This document shows, one piece after another, positions 38,262 through 50,185 of a stretch of 64,000 bases of DNA. Source of the stretch: Aralia elata (taxonomy: Eukaryota; Streptophyta; Magnoliopsida; Apiales; Araliaceae). Position 1 is the stretch's first letter. Each line of letters begins with the position of its first letter. A model generated the notes under the pieces. It made no database searches. It was given only the letters and a program-made list of their open reading frames with translations, and was not told the origin of the DNA. The position numbers and the translations under genes are program-made. The stretch covers positions 10,248,685 through 10,312,684 of the forward strand of contig CM068382.1 in assembly GCA_034770075.1 (NCBI GenBank), written 5' to 3'.

Positions 38262-39276
38262 TCAGTGACTTCCGTTAGCACTATATTGACTCAAGTCCAT
38301 GGCCGAACCCATCGTCGCAAAGTTAGCAAGCTCTTGTTGCAAGAACGACCTATTTTCATTATTCCCTCCAACCCCAAGAAAATCCCTAGTCATTGATTTT
38401 CCCTTCTGCAGCAACTTCGGATCATCACTATTACTTCCCATCATCATCATCATTGAAGGGTCCAGTAATTGCCCAGTATCCACTAATCCACTCAAATTAT
38501 CAACTTCATTTCGACCCTGATTCATGGAACTAAAACTTGCATTCATATTGTTGGACAAACAAGAGTTCATTAGACCAAATCCATTCGCAAAAATCCCTGA
38601 AGAATTGCTCCTTGTAGATCCCATTGTCGCGGCTTTTTGTAGCAACGCAGTAGCTGACATATGAGTTTGGCTTGTAGCTTGCGGAGTATGATTAATGTTA
38701 TTGTAATACAATGAACTCATATTTCCATTGCTATCTTCTTCCTCCTTTAGTACCCTTGGTGCTGATAGTCCATACATATTCGTACTTGTAGCGGATTGGA
38801 TTATTTCTGAGTAAGCATTAGAATTGCCTGTGTGGTCTAACCACAATGGTAGCCTTGGTTTCTGTCCATCCAGATTAATCTGACCATTCGGTTCTAAGCC
38901 GCCGAGATCAGGCTGATACATGGCCGAAAATTGGGGGTTCCCGGTGGATTGAAGAGAATTCATAAGTGAACCATTAATCAGTTCATTTCTGAAGTTTAAA
39001 TTTGGTGGTGGAACTGAAGTGATTCTAGAACTTTCCTCAGCTAATGCATCACAGAAAGCTCTATGGGTGATAAAGCTGTCCTTCCTGTTTTATATATACA
39101 AACAAAACTCAACTCAACACCTAACTCTGAAGCACTTTTTTAATTTATAGATTGACATATATAATATAAAATACTATCCAATCATTAAATTTTGTTTCAA
39201 ATTAAAGTGAAACGTTAATTGTTGAAGAATTAAATGCTCAAATTATAATTTGAACGATTAATTCTTCAACCAAACA

Positions 39277-39334
<58 letters not shown>

Positions 39335-40069
39335 AACTTGAATATGATACAGATTGTAAAAAATATACAAGATTAAAAAAATACCTGGAGAAAAGAGTAC
39401 CACAGTCACACTTATACTCTCTAGTCCCACAAATTTTACTATGAGCTTTCCAGTCCGACTGAACCGCATATTTCTTGGAGCACTTTTCACACTTCCACTT
39501 CTTCTCTCCATGTTTTCTGCTGTAATGTTTCTTGATCCCGGTGAGGTCACCAAGGGCTCTGGACGGATCGTGGTGCACGCAGGTCTTTTCGGGACACAAG
39601 TATACTTTCTTTCTAATCACCTCTTTGTTGCTTCTTTGCTTGAGCTTCCATGGTAGATTGTGACCTCTCCTGTGCAGCTGCAAGTTCTGGTCTCTCTGAA
39701 AACCCTTGTTACATATTTCACAAACAAATCGATTCGTCGCCATCAAAGATTTTGGTGATAGTGCTATCACTTCTGCATCTGGATCTACTCAATAACAAAC
39801 AAACAAGAAACTTTTTTAAAAGAACTTGAAAAAGGGTGTGATTAATTGGTGTATATAAACAAAGATGAAACTAAAAAAAAAAATTAATAATATAATTATT
39901 ATATATATAGATATATATATGTATGTATGTATATGTACTTGCCTGGTGTTCCCGGAAGATTTCTCTTTCTCTTAGCAGATGGATTTGAATTAGGGTTAGG
40001 GTTTGAATTTGGATTTGGTTCTTGAGTGAACTCTCTGACAGATGAAGAAAGGCCATCAGGAGACATCAT
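38262..40069 (-). CDS. IDD: INDETERMINATE DOMAIN (IDD) C2H2 zinc-finger transcription factor
   Basis: Three exons (40069-39943, 39784-39385, 39084-38262) join in phase to 449 codons. Residues 33-36 (KRKR) are the conserved nuclear signal before NLPGTP. The ID domain follows in exon 2: the plant-specific NRFVCEICNKGFQRDQNLQLH C2H2 finger (62-84), a second finger around VYLCPEKTCVHH, and two C2HC-type fingers in KWKCEKCSKKYAVQSDWKAH and EYKCDCGTLFSRKDSFITH, the last split by intron 2. The C-terminus carries MSATALLQKAA (about 318-328) and TRDFLG (408-413), motifs of the MAGPIE/JACKDAW/IDD-like clade that bind SCARECROW/DELLA GRAS partners (family knowledge). Intron 1 begins GCAAGT and ends TAG, so it appears to be a GC-AG intron. 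Intron 2 (39084-39385) holds a TA repeat and a hairpin. Which IDD member this is cannot be said. Confidence 0.92.
39217..39270. repeat. Hairpin in IDD intron 2
   Basis: The arms ttgaagaattaaatgctcaa and ttgaacgattaattcttcaa are near-perfect inverted copies around a short TTATAA loop. They lie next to the TA microsatellite. Confidence 0.75.
39279..39329. repeat. (TA)n microsatellite in IDD intron 2
   Basis: An uninterrupted TA run of about 50 bp. Tyr-Ile frames across it are artefacts. Confidence 0.95.
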
Positions 40070-42106
40070 ATTGTGGAGCTGAATTTGATGAATTAAGCAA
40101 CAGTACTTCTACAAGAAGGAATTAATAAGAAACAAACTCAAAAAATATTATAGCCCACCAAAAAACAAAGGAAAAACAAAAGATTTGCCGAGAACTATAA
40201 ATCCTAGCTTACTAGATCGATGTTGTTACCACTCTATGCAACTTGGTGGCATCACTACTACTAATAGTCTATGCTAAAAAATTCATCAGTATTTCTCTCT
40301 CTCAAAGGTCTTCCCCTCACGTTTGTTTGAATCTTGAAAAAAAAAAGCAGACTATGAAAAGTAACTAAAAAGAGAATATCTTCCCTCTTTCTCTCTCCTC
40401 TCTCATTTTGATTTTACTTTTAAGATAATATCAGAATTTTCAATTTTTTTTGTCTTAAATAACATTTTAAATAGTATGACATTATTATATTAAATACCTC
40501 TTGTGAATAGTTATGTTATCATTTTTTTTTATTTGAACACACTCACACACTCTATCTTGGCATGCCAAGACTCGAACCCCTAACCTCATGGTTAATATGA
40601 GTTGAATAATACCACTGAAGTTAAAGACTTTCGGTTAATTATGTCGCTATTACATATATGTATCGAAAATATATCATATTGTTCGAGATATATTTGAAAT
40701 TTTTTTTTTCAAAACCTTAGCATTATCATTTTCTTTGCTATGCATTCAGATTCCTTACCTCACACGTACGGCTGCCATCCAAAGTCGGTCTACCGTAGAC
40801 TCAAGGTGGACCATCTCTCGATCTTTACCTATACAAGTATAAAATATGAACATATATCTGCCTACTACTTTTTATTTTTAACTGAATTTTACTGGTAAGT
40901 GAATTTAATGTGACTTAAATTGACTTTTTTTAGGGCTACAGTAAGCTCAAGTTGTTAACCTAGTGTATAATTCAAGAAATGGGGGTAAAACTATAGTATT
41001 TTCAAAATAATAAAAGTGAAAAGGGAGAATCTAAGCTTAATCTTTAAAAGGAGGTAAAGTAAGAAAAGTTTAGTGCCTTTACAGCCATTCATCAAGTAAA
41101 CATGATTATACTATAATTTTTCTTTGGACCCGATAGAGAGTGATGTGATGTAATATTTTTACTTTTTACTGTTCTGTTATATTATATTTAAATCTAGCTA
41201 TAGGATGCCGTCCGTGAAGTCCTGACTGGCAAGAGGACGGTGTAAGATGGGACCCATCAAGGTTATATATATTGAGGTTACTATTCTATTCTATGAATGT
41301 TGTCTTTTAATCGCGGCCGTTCATTTCAAAGATGGACGGTGTAAGGGCAGGCTAGAGAGACAGGTCACATCCAACGTTGACTATGGGTAATCATGGGTTG
41401 TATACTTGTATGCATGCACTAATCTTATTTATAAAGCTTTTTAAATATAAATAATCTATTTTTGTTTTATATTAGACTTAAATTTGATACATTGATAGTG
41501 TTTAAATGAGCGATGATAGAATTGTCACTAAAATAAAAATAATAATGTCCCTATATAAATAATTTATTAATAAATTGTCTGAACTTAATTAATTCTGCTT
41601 GCGTTTATATTGGTACTGTATGAAAATTTAATTTTTTATATTAAGTCCCAATATAAAAAGCCTTTAATTTAATAATAGTAGTATGATACTAAATTATAAG
41701 GAAGTTATAGTAATAAATTTGAACACATGCTGTCGTTTTCTATTATTATTAATAAAAATAACTTTTTTTTTGGTTATTTATAATAATGAATGAGACTTTT
41801 TTTATTTATTTTAAGAAAATTAAGGGGTGATCAGTATATATAAACAATGCAAGTTCATTACGTTTTTTGTTTTAAGAAGTCACGACTTGTAAACTTAGAA
41901 CTACTAGGTCAACTTCCACTTGAACTAATCCTTTGAAATTAACGGTAGAGCAATATTAAATAATTAGACAAAAATTATTTAACTTGTATAAAAAATATCA
42001 ATAACATATTGATGAATTGTACGTTACAATTGAATACTTTGTCCAGATTTTAGAAAATTTTTGTTTAGTTATCTAGCATTATTTTTAAAGGTAATTATAT
42101 ATAGGT
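40070..42106. other. IDD upstream region and spacer
   Basis: The IDD leader and promoter lie at the low end, with CT-rich stretches near 40296-40410. The rest is AT-rich spacer. The block at about 41190-41400 is less AT-rich and contains GGACGGTGTAAG twice, but I recognise no gene in it. Confidence 0.4.
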
Positions 42107-42739
42107 AGTGATCTATAGCAATCATTTGCTATGGTACTATCTCAGCAACCAGATCTCAAACCGTTTAATAACTAGCAGATCTAATGGTTGAGACTGACTT
42201 GGGTATAGACCCGACCGCTAGTCCTTCTAGCAGCTAGCGCAGCTCCTACCAGTGGTCAAGGAAATGACTAAATTGCTCTCAATTTTATTTGAATTTTTAA
42301 AGTGGTCGCAGGTCCTACGAGCGGCCAGGCAAAACAGCGCCGTAACTGACAATTAAAAAATCGACCTAAACAGTCGCAATATGTATTATTTTTTTTATTC
42401 TTTTTTCAGAACAATATCTCCTACAATTTAAGTGAAAATAAATAAGTGGAACACAAAAAATAAATTAATAATAAAAAGTCTTACTTTTCTGATAAGGGGG
42501 AAAAACATTCATTTTATTATGAAACACCGTTAAAACCTCATGACTAAAATATCATCTTGTAAAAAATGAATTTGAAAAAAGTAAAGAAATAGATCCAAAA
42601 AATCTCCATATCAATACGAAAGATGATATTTTAATTAAAGCTGATGTTTACAAAAAATACTTGAATGTTTAAAGTTCATGTTGGAAAATATTGAACTTAC
42701 CTTGATTCCAAAATCGTACAGTATAACTTTGTCATAGTT

Positions 42740-43230
42740 GGAGTTGAAAATTCGTTGAGTAAAGACTAAAATCACTCTACTATCGCAAAGTAAAGAAGTG
42801 CTCAAAGAGAACTATAAGATCGTCGAGTGGAATACCAGTTCGTAGAGTAAAGGCTGAAGTCACTCTACTATCGCATGATGACTAAACTTAGATCATAGAG
42901 TCGTGATTTAGCGATCATAGAGTCATGACTTAACGATCATAGAATCATGACTAAATTAAACGATTGTAGAGTAATGACTTAACGATCGTAGAGTAATAAC
43001 TTAGATCGTAAAGTCATGACTTAACGATCGTGGAGTAATAACTTTACGATTATAGAGTAATAACTTAGATCGTAGAGTCATGATTTAACGATCGTAGAAT
43101 CATTACCTAGATCGTAGAGTTTAGAGTAACTTCAATCTTTACTGTAGCAAAGATATTCTACTATCGTAGAGTTACTCTACTATCGCAGAGCTACTCTACT
43201 ATCGCAGAGCTACTCTACTATTGTAACACT
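42740..43230. repeat. 22-bp minisatellite inside the long-TIR element
   Basis: Repeated variants of GATCGTAGAGTCATGACTTA (22-bp unit with two more bases) fill about 42890-43125. The flanks carry the related ACTCTACTATCGCAGAGCT unit in the opposite orientation (about 42773-42870 and 43145-43225). At least ten degenerate copies are visible. They are non-coding and adjacent, without unique spacers, so this is not a CRISPR array. Confidence 0.85.
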
Positions 43231-43473
43231 TATTTTTTATTTTTTTGTAAATTTGTATACTCTAATATTTTATTTTCAAATAACAATTAATGGTCTTAAA
43301 GATGGTAAAAGTCTCAGTAACTGGAATGTCTTTACTCATATAGATTGCATGTACTTTTATAACTCTTTTCAAATCTTTAATTTTCTCACTTTAATAAGTT
43401 TATTTTTGTTACCCGAAATATATTATAAGTTATAAGTAACCTGTAGATAAGGTACTTCAATATACACCATTTA

Positions 43474-43880
43474 GGTTGTGTTTGATAAAAATGATAATTA
43501 AGATCTGAATGATTATGATGTCTTAATAAATTAGATCATCTGAATGGTTATGAAGTCTGAATCTAAAAAACTGTTTGATAACTAAAAAGTAAGTTATCTC
43601 TTAATGACACTATTTTATCATTTTAAAGGGTAAAATTTTATTTGATAATTTTAAATATTCAATTTAATAAAAATGAGTGAATAATATTGTTGAATATATT
43701 TATATAAAAAAAATTTATCAAAAAAATTTCATTAAGAGGTACCTCTTAATTATTAAGATTTTATTTTCTGTGTTAACGATTAAGAGGTATTTAGAGGTAA
43801 CAAAAAAAAAACAGCATCATGCCTCTTAGCGAATAAGAGACTGTCCATTAAGAAGCAATCAGATGTAAACAAACAGCACC
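43474..43880. mobile_element. PIF/Harbinger-type MITE nested in the long-TIR element
   Basis: TTA (43471-43473), then ggttgtgtttg at the left; caaacagcacc, then TTA (43881-43883) at the right. It has the same end type and TTA target duplication as the element in DPB3-1 intron 2 and shares the internal word TTAAGATCTGAA with it. Confidence 0.8.
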
Positions 43881-44843
43881 TTAGTTTATAAGGTCAAGGT
43901 CGTCTCGCATGTAGTAATCGACGTATTTGCAGACGAAAATGTCACAATTGCAGACGACATTATTTTGCATGGCTGCTCGTAGGACATGCATTTGCGATCA
44001 CTTTGAAAATCTAAATAAAATTTAGGGTAATTTAGTTATTTTTCTGACTGTTTGTAAGAATTGCATTGATCGCTAGAAGGCTCATGCCCAAGTCAATCTC
44101 AATCATTAAAATTTTTATTGGACGGTTGAAAATTTAATTATTAAAATAGTATTCATAGTAAATGGTTGATGTGGGGGGGGGGTATGTGGACATACTACGT
44201 CTAAATATATAGATATAGGTGAGCTCGTGAGGGATGAAAAGTTGGTTGATATACTCCATATTTGTATATATAGAGAGAGAGAATGAGAATGAGAATGAGA
44301 GAGAGTAAGTGTAAAGCCAAAAGAGATTGACGGGTAGAGATTGATATGTCGAGTAGCCAAACCCACAGACAAATTCACAAGTTTAACAATTAAGATCAGT
44401 GGTTAATTGGCTGCTTGATGTCAACATTCTTTCCTGAGTTTACTCAGTCACCAACTTCCTCTCAAATTCATGACTTATATATATATACTTAATATATATA
44501 TATATATATAATAGAAATTAATATATGGTAATGTTAGCAAGGTAAGCTGTCTTTTTCCATTGCATTACATCTTTCTCTCTCACATTTGAATTCTGTCGTT
44601 GGTTAGTTTGATACTCTCTCGTTCTTTAAAATGATTATTCAAGTGCTAAAAAAATTTGTCCTTAAAAGAATGACAAAAATGCTACATAAATTTTTATTTG
44701 GACAAAATTACACTCGACTTACTATTATATTTTACTTACCTCAATAGTCAACTAGTCACATTACTAATTCTTTCTACCTAAAACTCAATGAAATATATTA
44801 ACTCATATAAATATCAACTCATTACACTACTCAAAAATAAGGG

Positions 44844-44876
<33 letters not shown>

Positions 44877-45638
44877 TCTCTTTTAATTTTTTATTACCTT
44901 ACTTTATGTGAAGATTATATATCAGTCCTCCTTTTGGGGACGGAAATAGTAAAATACATCATTATGATTTTGATTGTTTAGGAATTAAGGCTGTCCTCTC
45001 TAAGCTCTCTTACACTTTTTATGCCGGATAAGAAAACTCACCAACTAACTTTAATATACAATTTTTGGCGTGGTTACAAATTTTCACAATTTAATTGTCC
45101 AAATTAATGAATTTATATAAATTCAATTTTAAATTTAAAAATATCAAAAATTTACCTATAAAAAAATCAAAATTAATCCTATTTTTGAACAGAGGAATTA
45201 ATATTAATTTCAGATATGGGAACTTTACACATGCAATAAATTGGAATGAAATAGAGAAAAATTACCATGAATCCTTGGCACACACAAATTGAGAAAAAGA
45301 AGTTGGAACATTTTGTAATTTATTGTCGTTTATGTTGTTCTTCTTGTTGTACTATATTACAGTAGGGAGTGGGTGTGACTGTGTACACATCATTCTCAAA
45401 GCTTTAAAAAATATGTTTTATAGGATTATGTTTCTAACTTAACTCCTATATTTTGGTATTTGTTTTTTACTACTAAAACAGTATAAGAAGATACTGTTAT
45501 TTTTCCAGCTCCTTTATTTGAATAACATGCCATTATATTACTACTCATGTAGACTACTAATGCCAAGATATTCCGGTTTTGAGAGTTAAAATAACCATGC
45601 AAGTCCATGGACAGAGTCATCAGTACTTCTAAAGCGTA

Positions 45639-45675
<37 letters not shown>

Positions 45676-45770
45676 TGGAGATTGATTTATATTCAAAGTT
45701 AGATGGAAGTCTCATCTATCTAACGCATATTTCACTATTTATTTATGTGATCTAAAAGCTGAAATTATTC

Positions 45771-45875
45771 GCATCTGCATAACTGTTATGCAGATGATAG
45801 ATCCTATTGTTGTGCGGATGGAATATAATTTCTGGATTCACATCCGCATAACTATTGTGCGGACGAGATAAATCT
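45771..45875. repeat. Cluster of short palindromes
   Basis: catctgcataac and gttatgcagatg form a perfect 12-base inverted pair with a 1-base loop. About 60 bp on, tccgcataac and ttgtgcgga form a second one, and a half copy (attgttgtgcggatg) lies between. Confidence 0.8.
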
Positions 45876-45987
45876 TAAGTCATTCGAGCTTTTTTTAAAC
45901 AGTACTCAAAGATGAGTTGGATAATAAGTACTCATATTTCACTTTGGATATGAATCATTATCCTATATATAGAGAGAGAGATGGAGA

Positions 45988-46202
45988 ATGATCTATAACA
46001 AATATTTATTATGATACTATTCAGGCAAACACATATCTGACCATACATAAAAGAAACGATGGTCCAATTTAACTTTTTTTTACCCTTAACGGATAGTACT
46101 TTCTTAAAAAAAACATATGAACCACTTGTTTCTTTTATGTACAACAAGAAATGTATTTTTTTCAAATTATATCATAGTAAAAATTTGCTACGCTCTATAC
46201 AT
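45988..46202. mobile_element. Small MITE sharing termini with the long-TIR element
   Basis: The left end atgatctataacaaatattt, followed by attatgatactat, and the reverse complement of the right end (tatagagcgtagcaaatttt, then actatgatata) match. Both resemble the left terminus of the 42107 element (gtgatctatagcaatcattt, then gctatggtactat). Confidence 0.5.
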
Positions 46203-46204
46203 AA

Positions 46205-46205
<1 letters not shown>

Positions 46206-46237
<32 letters not shown>

Positions 46238-46250
46238 TGTATGTATATGC
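46206..46250. repeat. (GTAT)n microsatellite
   Basis: About ten tandem GTAT/ATGT units. Confidence 0.95.
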
Positions 46251-46444
46251 ATGCATGTATATGTTGGACCGAATCAAGCTAGAGCTAGGGACCTGACTTA
46301 ATTGCTCATTTAATTTGTTTTCTGTTAGGCCAGCCCCAGTTTTTACTAAATGATTGAAACTAAACTTAGGTTCACTTGGTCAAACGAAAATAAAATCCAC
46401 TTTCTACATTATTATGTACTGAAAGCAGAATGCAATAATAGAGA

Positions 46445-46564
46445 TCAAATTCAGACTTGAAAACTGGAGGCCAAAGTTGATCCCCACACAAAAATATCTT
46501 CTTAATCAAATTTAGACTTGAAAATTGGAGGCCAAAGTTGAACCCACAAATAATAATATCTTCT
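46445..46564. repeat. Two-copy direct repeat
   Basis: The block tcaaattcagacttgaaaac, then tggaggccaaagttga, then aatatcttctta appears twice about 61 bp apart with few differences. Confidence 0.8.
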
Positions 46565-47749
46565 TATTTGATTTTTTCTTTTCCTTTTTGGGACATGCAC
46601 ACGAATATATATATATATATATTCCGCTGTCTACTACTCCTTATTGCTGTAATTAAATGGAGGCTCAAATCAAAGGTTTGACAGCAGCTATTCTATCCTC
46701 AAGCTTTATCTAATTTGACTATTTTAAATTATTTTACAACCTTAACCTTTGTAGTCTTAGGCAGCACTTCTAGAACATGTGGTATACGCTTAAGTTGGGG
46801 TCCAAATATATAAATATTTTAATATCATTTTATAATTAACATGATCAATCACTTGTGATGTACATCATATATTTGTATGTAACCCTAGTTTAATAATTAA
46901 TGACATATCATCTAAAACTTTAAATTATATATGTATATATATATATATATGTGTGTGTGTGTGAATTTCTTGTTTGGTTAATTCATAAACATATATAAGA
47001 AATGGTGGTAGACTAGAGAAAGGATTTTGCCCTAATTCTACATAATGGACTGCCCCCACAAAGCTAAATTCACCAAAAGAGCACATTTTTATAATGGGGT
47101 TAGCTTGTAGGAGATCGTGCTCTAGTTCAACATAGTGAACTGGCTCCCAAGCTAATCACTGAAATTACACATTTTATTCATGGGACTAGCTAGCTAGCTT
47201 GTAGGAATTAATCTGATAAGATATTATCCATATTGTGCATGTTCAAGATAATGTATTGTCTCATTAAACTTCAATCCCTCAACTTTGTGCCAATGTGTCT
47301 TCTATATATTTTCTCAATATGAATAAAGATATACTGGTATTTGACTAAAATACAAAAATTTCCCTTGTGTTTGTATCCGTGTGATGTTTAATTAATAAAT
47401 TTTTCTCTCAAATTACAATCATTAGTGTAAAAATTTATTTTTTTAGGTATAATTACTATTGCAAATTAAATTGATACAAAAGATATAATTTTATGTTACT
47501 AATTATACCGCGACCATGAGGTTGCAATTTACTATATTGTAAAATCAATAACATATCTCCACCAAAGTGATAATACTTATAGTACGATTTTGCATTTTAG
47601 TCTACACAAACCGAGCCTTTTTCTTACATGCATATATGGAGGTAGTTTCACCATTATAGCAAAGCCAAAATATTTTAGGCAAATCTTTTAAATTGAAAAG
47701 TGAATTCATACTTTTTCATTATCTGATCGTAATTTCATATATCTATAAA

Positions 47750-48012
47750 TATCACTCTGTCCCAAATTAATTGCTCAATTTTAACTTTTTTTAAGTCAAA
47801 TTGACTATTTTTAGAATTAATAATTAAGCATATATAAATATATTTCTAAAATTATAAAAATTGGGGTTAGTAATAAATTGTATATACTTTCTTTTGGTTA
47901 TAACCTCTTCACCTATATTTTAGCAAAAATAGTAAAAAAATTAGTTTTAAAAAATGGTCAATTTGACTTTAAAAGGTCAAAATTAAGCAATTAATTTGAG
48001 ACGGAGAGAGTA
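47750..48012. mobile_element. Stowaway MITE (copy A)
   Basis: The left end ctctgtcccaaattaattgc and the reverse complement of the right end, ctctccgtctcaaattaatt, are inverted copies. The inside includes AAGTCAAATTGACTATTTT and its reverse complement. Same family as 57831-58088. Confidence 0.75.
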
Positions 48013-48462
48013 ATAAAATATGAATATTAATTAAGATTGTCTAGTACTCCGAATGAGCTCTCAAACTCACTGACTGATCATTAAACTAATAATGTTTTTG
48101 AATTTTTTATTATTTTATCATCATTATTAAAATAACAACTCATTACGTTTACGAATAAATATAAAATATAAAGAATCTTTATTATTTATAAATTTTATAA
48201 ATAAAACTCTTTTGTGTGGGATTGAGGGATTAATTACAAATGCATATATGCATGCATGGTTTAGGCAATGAATTAAAACATACTATAAGGTACGTACGTA
48301 CGTCCAATTGTGTGTTAACTTGACCACATAAATTAAATAGGCATTATGTAGCTTTCTTTGAACTGCTCTCATAATAAACAAGTGGACAGGCTTTATATTT
48401 AACTAAAACCATTTTTGGCTTTGAGCATTCGGATCTTACTATCCCTTTTCATAGACATTGAT

Positions 48463-48469
<7 letters not shown>

Positions 48470-48496
<27 letters not shown>
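48470..48496. repeat. (CT)n microsatellite
   Basis: A pure CT run. Confidence 0.95.
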
Positions 48497-48501
<5 letters not shown>

Positions 48502-49521
48502 AATACCTAACGAATGAAGACAACACACACTATCCTATATGTTTCAGAACTCAAAACCCGAATTTTCTTGGAAAAGTAAATATATATATATATATATATA
48601 TCCGAAAAACACGGATATTTAAATAAATATTCTTATATATATATATTATATAAACAAAAGTTTTATTATTCTTCAAGGCAGCATAGAATTCCATCTCATA
48701 GGATTAAATAATTGCACTTTGTTAATTCTGTGGTTTTCTTGGACTTGGGAACTAGAATATCAAATTCATATATAGATGCAAGCAATTTACTAATCTATTC
48801 AATATATTGAATTAAATTAATAATGTTTTTTTAATAATTTTAGGGGTACTGTGGACACGTTCCCAAAATGTTAGGCATACGAGTAAATCTAGCAGCCAGA
48901 AGATAAGAACCAACATCCTTTGGGTTGAGTAGAAAGAGTTGGTCTTTCTTAAACAAAATCTTGAGTTAAAAGGGTGTTAAGGAGAGCTCTCCCTACTTGT
49001 GGGTTCAACCTGTTTGTGAGTTCGACCGTAATTTGATTATAAATTAATCGGGGTCTAATGGTTGCTGGATACCGAAAAGTGAAAACCAAAAAAAACAAAA
49101 AAAAAGAGAGGCAGAAGATAAGATTTTTGGCATTTATTTTATACTTTGGTGACTTCATTTCATGTGCCATTAGGGATCCATTGCATGGCTTCACTACTAC
49201 AAAATAGTAAATAGACAACACTAAAATCACAACGTTTTTATAAAAAACGTTATGGTATATTTTTACACAACGTTTTTTAACAAAACGTTGTATATATATA
49301 TATGAGAAAACGTTATGTATTTAAAAGGGCATTTTTTTTTGGTTTTAACTAGATAACGTTTTTTTAAAAAAACGTTATCTATCTAAAAAACACGGAGCTC
49401 AAGTGATGACTTAAAATTAAAAGACATATCCTCCTTCTCTCAGTTTCGTTCTCTCTCTCTCTCTGCCGTCGTGAGTTAGGGTTTTTTTCTCTCCACTTTC
49501 GTTCCCTCTCTTCAAGATCGA

Positions 49522-50185
49522 TAACTTCGCCCTCTCCGGCTCCTGGGACGGCGAGCTCCGCCTCTGGGACCTCGGCACCGGAGTCACCGCCCGCTGATTC
49601 GTCGGCCACACCAAAGACGTTCTCTCCGTGGCATTCTCCATCGACAACCGTCAGATCGTGTCCGCATCCCGTGACCGTTTCTATCAAACTGTGGAACACT
49701 TTGGGCGAATGCAAGTACACCATCCAGGACGGCGATGCCCATAACGACTGGGTCAGCTGCGTGCGGTTCAGCCCAAACACGATCCAGCTGACTATTGTCT
49801 CTGCTTCGTGGGACAAAACAGTCAAAATCTGGAACTTGACCAACTGTAAGCTGAGGTCCTCACTGGCGGGTCACAACGAGTATGTGAATACAGTTGCGGT
49901 TTCACCTGATGGGTCGCTGTGCGCTAGTGGGGGGAAAGATGGGGTGATTTTGCTGTGGGATTTGGCTGAGGGGAAGAGGCTGCATTCGTTGGATGCTGGT
50001 TCGATTATTCATGATTTGTGTTTTAGCCCAAATAGGTATTGGTTGTGTGCTGCCACAGAGGCCAGTATTAAGATTTGGGATTTGGAGAGTAAGAGTATTG
50101 TGGTGGATCTTAGGTTGATTTGAAGGCTGAATCAGACATGGCTGCTGAGGGAACTGCTACTCATACCAATGCTGGCAAAAATAAG
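49522..50185 (+). pseudogene. RACK1: RACK1 (WD40 scaffold) fragment captured in the CACTA element
   Basis: The reading starts within the second or third WD repeat (FALSGSWDGELRLWDL) and runs through SGSWD/VSASWDKTVKIWNL, AVSPDGSLCASGGKDGVILL and FSPNRYWLCAATEASIKIWD, unmistakable for plant RACK1. In the intact gene this is a ribosome-associated G-beta-like seven-blade propeller. Here the first about 100 residues are missing. A TGA replaces an arginine codon at 49595-49597. A one-base shift lies in the RDRSIKLW region near 49676-49684. A one-base loss near 50115 shifts the frame at the VDLRVDLK point. The fragment ends at a donor-like AAG/gtctaa after GKNK, so the last exon is missing. The open part (49671-50123) could still give a 150-residue chance product. 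Confidence 0.9.

Larger units (their letters stand above)
42107..44178. mobile_element. Long-terminal-inverted-repeat element (Mutator-like candidate)
   Basis: About 200 bp at the left (42115-42330) match, with roughly a quarter to a third of bases differing, the reverse complement of about 43965-44165. Shared words include GACTTGGG, AACTAAAT/GACTAAAT, AATTTTATTT, TCCTACGAGC and CCATGC/CCAGGC. Long TIRs without a transposase suggest a non-autonomous MULE. The inside holds a 22-bp minisatellite and a nested Harbinger MITE. I could not confirm a 9-bp target duplication, so the class is inferred. Confidence 0.6.
44179..49191. other. Long gene-free spacer
   Basis: Five kb of AT-rich sequence without a supportable gene. 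It contains microsatellites (TA near 44490, 44845 and 45643; GTAT at 46206-46250; TA near 46606 and 46930; CT at 48470-48496; TA near 48578), a palindrome cluster (45771-45875), a small MITE (45988-46202), a duplicated block (46445-46564) and a Stowaway (47750-48012). A further pair of weak ends at about 44612 and 44950 may be another decayed MITE. Confidence 0.5.

Noticed and set aside
42740..43230. CRISPR-like regular repeats
   Set aside because: Units are adjacent and degenerate without unique spacers, in a plant nuclear context; it is a minisatellite.
49379..49843. Minus-strand 154-codon frame over the RACK1 piece
   Set aside because: Antisense shadow of GC-richer captured coding sequence.
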